From assembly GCA_002364535.1 (NCBI GenBank), contig DEYL01000025.1, forward strand, positions 1 to 19,851: DNA of 19,851 nucleotides, given 5' to 3'. Each line of letters begins with the position of its first letter. The first letter of the stretch is position 1. This stretch comes from Flavobacteriaceae bacterium UBA3159 (lineage in GTDB: Bacteria > Bacteroidota > Bacteroidia > Flavobacteriales > Flavobacteriaceae). The notes below the pieces were generated by a model. The model was given only the letters and a program-made list of their open reading frames with translations, had not been told where the DNA came from and did not search any database. The position numbers were made by a program, and so were the translations under genes. Positions 14,959 through 19,851 of the stretch are shown here, piece by piece.

Positions 14959-15696
14959 TTATTCTACTGCTTCTTTTGCCTTTCGAGTAGCGATAAACTC
15001 AAGAAATTCTTTACCGTATTTGGAGGTTTTGACCTTGTCAGTCAATTTGGAAGCCACAGTATCTAAAAATACGATGTTGGCATCATAGACCTCTGTCAAA
15101 GCAATAAAAGGAGCGATGACATTGTCTCCGTTTGTACTTGCAAAGTTGAGGGCATACAGATATCTCCTTTTCAATAAATTGTCCATGGCCTCTTTAATTG
15201 AGTCCACTGCTTTGCTGTTGTTGTCTTCTTTGGCTAATTCAAAATAGGCTTGAATGTATTCCAAGTTTTTCCCATCGAATTGTCGGGCCAGTTTGCGGTA
15301 TTCTTGTAATAGTTCTTGATTTTCAGAGCCTGTAACTTTGGCACTGCTCTCAAAGGTTTTGAGTAACGTATTGATGGAAATTTCTCCTTTTTCTGCAAAG
15401 AATAAAATTCTGTCATTGAGGCTGTCACCGTCCTCTTTGTTCAAATAGAGGTAATAGATCTCAGGACTCTCAATTTCAGTTTTGAATTTGAAGTCGGGGC
15501 TACCATCCACCACAACCGAGTCGACATTAACCATTAGGGAATCTTGTATCTTTTGCAAATAGAGGGTTCCCTTTCTCAAGCCTTCTATAGTTCCACTGAG
15601 GAGCATGGTATTACCCGTGGGTTTGGAGGAGCTTTCACAACCCATCATTATCAATAGGCTGAATAATGCGATCGTGGATAGACTTTTACTAAACAT
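14959..15696 (-). CDS. DUF4369 domain-containing lipoprotein
   Basis: This 245-aa exported protein has a lipoprotein signal: residues 1-19 are hydrophobic and end in LLIMMGC, with C20 the likely lipidated cysteine followed by ESSS. The lipobox is loose, as is common in Bacteroidota. Residues of about 31-125 match the DUF4369 pattern: SGTIEGLRKGTLYLQKIQDS, DSVVVDGS, FKFKTEIESPEIYYLYL, FFAEKGEISI and AKVTGSENQEL. In many family members this domain precedes a thioredoxin-like domain with CxxC. Here the rest (about 126-245) is helical and has no CxxC, so no redox activity is predicted. It is probably anchored to the outer or inner membrane; its function is unknown. Confidence 0.85.
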   Translation of the reverse strand: MFSKSLSTIALFSLLIMMGCESSSKPTGNTMLLSGTIEGLRKGTLYLQKIQDSLMVNVDSVVVDGSPDFKFKTEIESPEIYYLYLNKEDGDSLNDRILFFAEKGEISINTLLKTFESSAKVTGSENQELLQEYRKLARQFDGKNLEYIQAYFELAKEDNNSKAVDSIKEAMDNLLKRRYLYALNFASTNGDNVIAPFIALTEVYDANIVFLDTVASKLTDKVKTSKYGKEFLEFIATRKAKEAVE

Positions 15697-15715
15697 AACA
15701 GTGAAGAGATTTTTG

Positions 15716-15723
15716 CAAATGTA
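15716..15723 (-). promoter_or_regulatory. Promoter -7 element of the DUF4369 lipoprotein gene
   Basis: On the minus strand TACATTTG matches the Bacteroidota -7 consensus TAnnTTTG exactly and lies 19 nt before the start codon, which allows a short leader. A TTG -33 element is not seen at the usual distance, only T-rich sequence. Confidence 0.5.
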
Positions 15724-15830
15724 GTCGAATTTGTCTTTTTAGAAAAAAAGATTTTTGGTTGGTGAACCCTTTTTGATTTTCCTTCTCTTACAGAGCTGTA
15801 AATCAAGTTTTGCACTAACTTTAGAGGGCA

Positions 15831-16601
15831 ATGATTCGATCTTATTCAATTATAGGCTTACTATATTTATTAATGTTTTCTTCCATGGATTGGGGAAGAA
15901 CAGGCCACCAAGTAGTGGGAGCACTTGCACAGCAACATCTTACTCCCAAGGCTCAAAAAGAGGTCGATGGATTGTTGGATGGAGTTTCATTGGCCAGTAT
16001 TTCTAATTATGGAGATAAAATTAAGTCCAATTCAAAATACAAAGCTCTAAGGCCTTGGCACTATATCAACCTGCCTCTTGACGAGTCTTATGCCAATGCA
16101 AAAAAGAATCCCAAAGGCGATGTGGTGATGGCCATAAAAAAATGTATTGTCAAAGTCAAAGATCGAGAAGGGCAAAAAAGTGAGCGTGCCTTTTATCTCA
16201 AATTATTGGTTCATTTTATCGGTGACCTTCATCAGCCCATGCATGTGGGGAGAAAGGAGGATCGTGGTGGTAATGATATCCGACTTCGATGGTTGGGACA
16301 ATCCTCTAACCTTCATCGATTGTGGGACAGTCATTTGATTGACAGTTATGGTATGAATGCTTCCCAACTGCAAGGGGACTTGGAAGAATTAAGCCCCAAA
16401 TTGATAAAAGAAATTCAAAACCAGTCATTGGAGCAATGGGTCAATGAATCTCAAGCTTTGGCAAAAATTATTTACGAAAATACCACATCCAACAGCAAGC
16501 TGGGAGAGGAATACCAATCCCGATATATGCCCTTACTTAAAATACAGTTACAAAGAGGGGGATTGCGTTTGGCTGGTCAGCTGAACGAAATATTTAAATG
16601 A
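15831..16601 (+). CDS. Exported S1/P1-type zinc-dependent nuclease
   Basis: The 256-aa product is an S1/P1 nuclease-family phospholipase-C-fold enzyme that degrades single-stranded nucleic acid with three zinc ions, probably in the periplasm or outside the cell. All nine ligands align with fungal P1 by spacing: W21 and H26 (WGRTGH), D62 and H77 (15 apart, WHYINLP), H128, D132 and H138 (HFIGDLHQPMH), and H162 and D166 (HRLWDSH). Residues 1-18 form a hydrophobic signal peptide. In P1 the tryptophan is the mature N-terminus, which would require cleavage after D20, an unusual site. The start is the ATG at 15831; a TAACTTTA 7 nt upstream is one base off the -7 consensus. It overlaps alkB tail to tail by 8 nt. 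Confidence 0.93.
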   Translation: MIRSYSIIGLLYLLMFSSMDWGRTGHQVVGALAQQHLTPKAQKEVDGLLDGVSLASISNYGDKIKSNSKYKALRPWHYINLPLDESYANAKKNPKGDVVMAIKKCIVKVKDREGQKSERAFYLKLLVHFIGDLHQPMHVGRKEDRGGNDIRLRWLGQSSNLHRLWDSHLIDSYGMNASQLQGDLEELSPKLIKEIQNQSLEQWVNESQALAKIIYENTTSNSKLGEEYQSRYMPLLKIQLQRGGLRLAGQLNEIFK

Positions 16602-17199
16602 TCTTTCGGAAGGTTAAATTAATTCTGGGTTGCAGTGGTTTTTTGGTTTTGGGAATCTGGTGCAGCCAATGTTCTTGCATGGAGCCTTCCATCAACAACA
16701 AACTGCCGTGATGGAGTTCCATTTTGTGCCTTTGGGACTTTATTTTCCGGTGTTTAAAGTGAAAAAAACGAGGGGCACCAAAACTGTAGGAGGCGATTTG
16801 TGGATGCTTTCCCAGTTCCTTTTCGTTGTCGGCATGCCAACCGTTACTGTCGGCCCCATTGCGGTAGAGGTTGAGTAGAACGCAGTTAAAATCGTGATGA
16901 CTTACCGTCTGAATTTGATGTAACAGTTCCAAAAGCGCTTCCGTCATGGGGTGGGGTTGGAGGGTTAAACCGGAGTAGGTATAGGTGCTGAGCGAATTGC
17001 TGTGCAATGAGGTCAGGCGGGGTTGGGTATAAACTTTGCCAAAGACTTTGACATCGTCTTGTTGCCAAGGGATGGTTTCCAAAAAGGTATTGTAATAGTG
17101 ATTTGCCCGATCCACCGACAAAAAATTTTGATAATAACGCAATTGAGCATCCGGGAGTTCGGGTTGCCAGTTGGGAGTGGGTGGAGTGGTTTTTGGCAT
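16594..17199 (-). CDS. AlkB-family alpha-ketoglutarate-dependent dioxygenase
   Basis: This is an Fe(II)/2-oxoglutarate dioxygenase of the AlkB family, predicted to reverse N-alkyl damage (1-methyladenine, 3-methylcytosine) by oxidative demethylation. It resembles ALKBH2/3-type proteins by its length (201 aa) and by PRLTSLHSNSLSTYTYSG in the substrate-lid region. The iron ligands are H122 and D124 (NGWHADNE) and H180 (HWLHQIP). R192 and R198 in PRINLTFR bind 2-oxoglutarate and complete the signature. The ATG at 17199 is chosen; the frame extends 2 codons to a TTG at 17205. It converges on the nuclease gene with an 8-nt overlap. No adaptive-response regulator (Ada) lies in the window. Confidence 0.92.
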   Translation of the reverse strand: MPKTTPPTPNWQPELPDAQLRYYQNFLSVDRANHYYNTFLETIPWQQDDVKVFGKVYTQPRLTSLHSNSLSTYTYSGLTLQPHPMTEALLELLHQIQTVSHHDFNCVLLNLYRNGADSNGWHADNEKELGKHPQIASYSFGAPRFFHFKHRKIKSQRHKMELHHGSLLLMEGSMQEHWLHQIPKTKKPLQPRINLTFRKII

Positions 17200-17202
17200 T
17201 CC

Positions 17203-17210
17203 CAAAAATA
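17203..17210 (-). promoter_or_regulatory. Possible alkB promoter -7 element
   Basis: On the minus strand TATTTTTG fits TAnnTTTG but ends only 3 nt before the ATG at 17199, so transcription would begin inside the start codon unless the start or spacing differs. It is recorded because prfC and idi show the same octamer in nearly the same place. Confidence 0.2.
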
Positions 17211-17243
17211 AAAAAATGAGTTTTTATAAAGGTGCTTTTATTG

Positions 17244-17264
17244 AAAAAGGATCAAGAGATCCTT
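17244..17264 (-). terminator. Terminator of the broken membrane-protein gene
   Basis: On the minus strand AAGGATC and GATCCTT (17258-17264 and 17247-17253) form a perfect 7-bp stem with a TCTT loop, running into five T. It lies 12 nt beyond the TGA at 17277 that would be the ancestral stop of the broken gene, so it fits as the end of that transcription unit, upstream of alkB. Confidence 0.6.
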
Positions 17265-17276
17265 AGGTTGTATGGT

Positions 17277-17664
17277 TCAATACCATACTGCGTTTAGTTT
17301 TTCCAGTTCGGAATTGAGAAGGATAAGGGATTTAGGTTAGATGAATTGGGAGTTGATGGTCAATTCTTTGTGATCCGTTTTGAGGATATAATACCCTGCG
17401 ATTTTTTTGATCTTTTGAATTTTAGACAGTTTTAATTTTTTTCCAAAAGGTTCATTTATTTTAATGATACCATTTTCGATGCATAGGTATTGGTTGGTTT
17501 TTTTGGAAATAATAATTAATGATGTAAAGAACAGAAAAGGCCATCCAAAAGTAACTTACCCAAAGATCCCCCTGTAAATACATTATAATAAAAGCTAGAA
17601 CCATTTGGAAAAGTCCATAAACCAAATTGAAGTTTATCGATATTTTTTTATAACTGATGATCAT
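17277..17664 (-). pseudogene. Broken two-TM membrane protein gene (frameshift plus stop)
   Basis: The minus-strand ATG (17664) opens a 67-codon frame that ends at 17461. It begins MIISYKKISIN, followed by two hydrophobic segments (about residues 12-31 and 36-52) and then YYFQK. After the run of seven A (plus-strand T at 17498-17504) this frame gives an odd tail, while the frame obtained by dropping one A continues smoothly: TNQYLCIENGIIKINEPFG, then KLKLSKIQKIKKIAGYYILK, then ELTINSQFI, stop TAA at 17337. After that TAA the same frame stays open as PKSLILLNSELEKLNAVWY until TGA at 17277. From memory, this matches the layout of short flavobacterial membrane proteins of about 130 aa (two TM helices plus a soluble EN-G/ILKT/ELTIN-type domain) of unknown function. 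Two lesions suggest a pseudogene; sequencing error or slippage are alternatives. Confidence 0.65.
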
Positions 17665-17687
17665 CTCAGAATTTTGGGGATATAAAC

Positions 17688-17707
17688 TATCTCAGTATAC
17701 TAAGATA
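17688..17707. promoter_or_regulatory. 20-bp near-perfect palindrome, operator-like
   Basis: TATCTCAGTATACTAAGATA is symmetric at 9 of 10 base pairs, with core AGTATACT. It lies 23 nt before the ATG of the broken membrane-protein gene and directly beside the htpG terminator. Its size and symmetry suit a dimeric repressor bound over a promoter. Formation of an RNA hairpin is less likely because there is no loop. Confidence 0.4.
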
Positions 17708-17741
17708 AAAAAATCCCCTGCTCATGGGAAGCAAGGGATTT
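17707..17741 (-). terminator. Terminator of htpG
   Basis: On the minus strand AAATCCCTTGC and GCAGGGGATTT (plus coordinates 17731-17741 and 17711-17721) form an 11-bp stem with one G-U wobble and a 9-nt loop, followed by a run of seven T overlapping the stem end. It begins 17 nt after the htpG stop codon. There is no T-run on the plus strand, so it acts in the minus direction only. Confidence 0.85.
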
Positions 17742-17758
17742 CTGATCTCTACAAAATC

Positions 17759-19636
17759 TTATTTGATCAGATCGACAGAGCGTTTGATAAAGGCGGTTAG
17801 GGCTTCTCCTTTTAACAGGTTTTGGGAAAGTCGTGCCAGATCGAGTGCTTGTTGTATGAGGCGTTCTCTTTTTTTGGCGGTTTTGGTCTGTAGGATTTGT
17901 CCTACTAATTCGTGATTGGTATTGACCAAAAGGGTGTACATTTCCGGGAAAGCACCCATCATACCACCGCCGGTTTGTTGCATCTCTTTCATCCGTCGCA
18001 TGAACTCAGGTTGGGTCAACACAAAGGGCAGGCCATTGCTGTCCATGACTTCGAGTTGAATGGTGTATTTTTCTCCGGGAACTACGGCTTCGATCAACGG
18101 TTTTAGGCTTTCTTTTTCTTCATCCGACATTTTGGAGACCGTAGCCTCTTCTTTTTTGATGAGGTTTTCCACAGCATCACCGTCTACTCGAGCAAAGCCG
18201 ATATTGTCCTTATCACCTTCCAGTTTTTGGATCAGGTGAGCGATGATGGGTGAGTCTAACAACAGTACTTTATAGCCTTTGTCTTTGGCAATTTCGATGT
18301 ATTGGTGCTGTTCTTCCACATTGGAAGCATAAAGGAATATTAGTTTTCCGTCTTTGTCGGTCTGACTGTCTTTCAGGGCGGCCTCCAATTCGAGATAAGT
18401 TAAGTATTCTCCTTCCGTGGTGGGGTAGAGCATGAATTGTTCGGCTTTCTCAAAAAATTTATCCTCGGTCAACATACCGTACTCGATCACCACTTTGATG
18501 TCATTCCATTTTTCTTCAAATCCTTTGCGGTCTTTTTTAAAGAGGGAACTAAGCTTGTCGGCAACCTTACGGCTGATGTAGTTACTAATCTTTTTGACCG
18601 CACCATCGGCTTGTAAATAACTTCTGGAGACGTTCAGAGGAATGTCGGGAGAGTCAATTACTCCACGCAATAGGGTCAAAAATTCGGGAACAATTCCTTC
18701 TACATTGTCTGTGACAAAAACCTGGTTTTGGTAGAGTTGGATTTTGTCTTTTTGGAGGTTGAGGTCGTTTTGAATTTTGGGGAAATAGAGAATACCGGTC
18801 AAATTAAAGGGGTAGTCAACGTTTAGGTGGATGTTGAACAGGGGTTCCTCAAACTGCATGGGGTATAATTCCCGGTAAAAAGATTTGTAATCCTCCTCTT
18901 TAAGGTCAGCGGGAGTTTTGGTCCAGGCCGGGTGGGTGTTGTTGATGATGTTGTCCACCGTTTGGGTTTCGGGTTTGGCATCTTCTTCAGCATCATCGGG
19001 TAAAGGCAGGGTTTCTTCCTTGGTTCCAAACTTGATGGGGAAGGGCATAAATTTGTTGTACTTGTTGAGTAATTCTCTGATACGGGCTTCCTCCAAAAAC
19101 TCGGTAGAATCCTCTGCAATGTGGAGGATGATCTCTGTTCCTCGTTCTTTTTTGTCTGATTCCTCTAAAGTGTATTCGGGTGAACCATCACAACTCCAGT
19201 GTGCTGCCGGGGCGTCTTGGTGAGACTGGGTGATGATTTCAACCTTTTCGGCTACCATAAAAGCGGAATAGAATCCCAGACCGAAGTGTCCAATGATGCC
19301 AGAGTCTTTGGCGTCGTCTTTGTATTTTTCCAAGAATTCCTCAGCACCCGAAAAGGCAACCTCATTAATGTATTTATTGACCTCGTCTTCGGTCATCCCC
19401 ACACCTTGGTCGATGATGTGAATTTTTTTGTTGTCTTTGTCAACTTTAACTTCGATATGAGGATCGCCAATTTCGCCTTTGATTTCACCAATGCTGCTGA
19501 GATGCTTTAGTTTACTGATTGCATCTGTCGCGTTTGAGATCAGCTCTCTGAGAAAAATTTCATGGTCGCTGTAAAGGAATTTTTTAATCAGGGGGAAGAT
19601 GTTCTCTACCGCAACATTAATTTTACCATTTGCCAT
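17759..19636 (-). CDS. htpG: Molecular chaperone HtpG (bacterial Hsp90)
   Basis: HtpG is the ATP-driven cytosolic Hsp90 dimer that remodels client proteins with DnaK. The 625-aa length is normal. The GHKL ATPase site is intact: E31 and N35 in FLRELISNATDA, D76, G78 and G80 in DQGVGM, and the glycine-rich lid GHFGLGFYSAFMVA (116-129). The middle domain has the catalytic arginine loop in LNVSRSYLQAD. The C-terminal dimerisation domain follows and ends in SVDLIK without the eukaryotic MEEVD tail. The ATG at 19636 (MANGKINVAVENIF) is the clear start. It is divergent from the partial gene at the right edge. No CIRCE element is seen upstream, and no exact TAnnTTTG element was found for it. Confidence 0.98.
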   Translation of the reverse strand: MANGKINVAVENIFPLIKKFLYSDHEIFLRELISNATDAISKLKHLSSIGEIKGEIGDPHIEVKVDKDNKKIHIIDQGVGMTEDEVNKYINEVAFSGAEEFLEKYKDDAKDSGIIGHFGLGFYSAFMVAEKVEIITQSHQDAPAAHWSCDGSPEYTLEESDKKERGTEIILHIAEDSTEFLEEARIRELLNKYNKFMPFPIKFGTKEETLPLPDDAEEDAKPETQTVDNIINNTHPAWTKTPADLKEEDYKSFYRELYPMQFEEPLFNIHLNVDYPFNLTGILYFPKIQNDLNLQKDKIQLYQNQVFVTDNVEGIVPEFLTLLRGVIDSPDIPLNVSRSYLQADGAVKKISNYISRKVADKLSSLFKKDRKGFEEKWNDIKVVIEYGMLTEDKFFEKAEQFMLYPTTEGEYLTYLELEAALKDSQTDKDGKLIFLYASNVEEQHQYIEIAKDKGYKVLLLDSPIIAHLIQKLEGDKDNIGFARVDGDAVENLIKKEEATVSKMSDEEKESLKPLIEAVVPGEKYTIQLEVMDSNGLPFVLTQPEFMRRMKEMQQTGGGMMGAFPEMYTLLVNTNHELVGQILQTKTAKKRERLIQQALDLARLSQNLLKGEALTAFIKRSVDLIK

Positions 19637-19750
19637 TTTATTATTTTTTAATTTGTTAATACAAGGTCAAAAAAAATACCAAAGGAAAAAACATGACACA
19701 TTGGCATGGTGTTTTGTTTAAGTTTTTTTTAAAATAAATAAACATTTTTG

Positions 19751-19758
19751 TAAATTTG
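19751..19758 (+). promoter_or_regulatory. Promoter -7 element of the right-edge gene
   Basis: TAAATTTG matches the TAnnTTTG consensus exactly, is followed by CA as is frequent in flavobacteria, and lies 18 nt before the ATG at 19777. A T-run ending near 19730 occupies the expected -33 region. Confidence 0.6.
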
Positions 19759-19776
19759 CAATAAATATTACTTTAA

Positions 19777-19851
19777 ATGAGTCAAAAAAAAGAAAAGTTA
19801 TTGATCATAACGTCATTTATGAATTACACTTTAGAAAATGATCATTATCCA
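19777..19851 (+). CDS. Partial gene cut by the window edge, unknown
   Basis: Twenty-five codons are visible from the ATG at 19777: MSQKKEKLLIITSF, then MNYTLENDHYP, with no stop before the end. The K-L-L-I-I-T-S start resembles the first beta strand of a Rossmann-like fold, such as that of many glycosyltransferases, but 25 residues do not justify a name. A good promoter element upstream and the basic, A-rich beginning support a real gene. It is divergent from htpG across a 140-nt gap. Confidence 0.65.
   Translation, partial: MSQKKEKLLIITSFMNYTLENDHYP

Noticed and set aside
15755..16006. 83-codon plus-strand frame overlapping the nuclease start
   Set aside because: It is out of frame with the nuclease, whose zinc-ligand pattern proves the other frame.
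17496..17508. Programmed -1 frameshift at A-AAA-AAC in the broken membrane-protein gene
   Set aside because: The heptamer is in the right phase, but a -1 shift leads to a short unrelated tail; the coherent domain lies in the +1 frame, so -1 slippage does not explain it.
18823..19510. Several 60-100 codon frames on both strands inside htpG
   Set aside because: They lie fully within the intact htpG reading frame and have low-complexity, non-family translations.

Overview
The window looks like the chromosome of a Bacteroidota member, most likely class Flavobacteriia. This rests on the gene order tRNA-Trp, secE, nusG, rplK, rplA, rplJ, rplL, rpoB, rpoC, DUF3467, on the lack of Shine-Dalgarno sequences, on TAnnTTTG-type -7 promoter elements, on a DUF4369 lipoprotein, and on the RpoB/RpoC sequences. 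GC content is moderate to low. No mobile element, CRISPR array, defence island or biosynthetic cluster is visible, and I did not find a new multi-gene system. The points worth a second look are small: a doubly broken membrane-protein gene with its own palindrome and terminator, alternative RNA stems between nusG and rplK, and a few promoter and motif observations.

Region 1 (67-11678, all +) is the transcription/translation operon. tRNA-Trp(CCA) is followed by secE and nusG, then ribosomal proteins L11, L1, L10 and L7/L12, then RNA polymerase beta and beta', and last a small DUF3467 protein 3 nt after rpoC. Most junctions are 2-21 nt. The three longer spacers each hold something: overlapping alternative stems (nusG/rplK), an A-rich leader (rplJ/rplL), and a terminator-like hairpin plus a second hairpin (rplL/rpoB). 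A GAAA-loop hairpin closes the operon.

Region 2 (11705-12052) has no convincing gene. It holds one doubtful 41-codon reading frame on the minus strand.

Region 3 (12053-14958) has prfC (release factor 3, minus) divergent from a + operon of idi (isopentenyl diphosphate isomerase), a pterin synthase of the QueD/PTPS family, and an 89-aa protein of unknown function.

Region 4 (14959-17199) has a DUF4369 lipoprotein (minus, abutting the 89-aa gene tail to tail with no spacer), an exported S1/P1-type zinc nuclease (+), and an AlkB-type dioxygenase (minus) whose end overlaps the nuclease end by 8 nt.

Region 5 (17244-19851) has a broken two-TM membrane-protein gene (minus) with its own terminator, then htpG (Hsp90, minus) with a strong terminator. 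Divergent from htpG, behind a consensus-like promoter, is the first 25 codons of a gene cut by the window edge.
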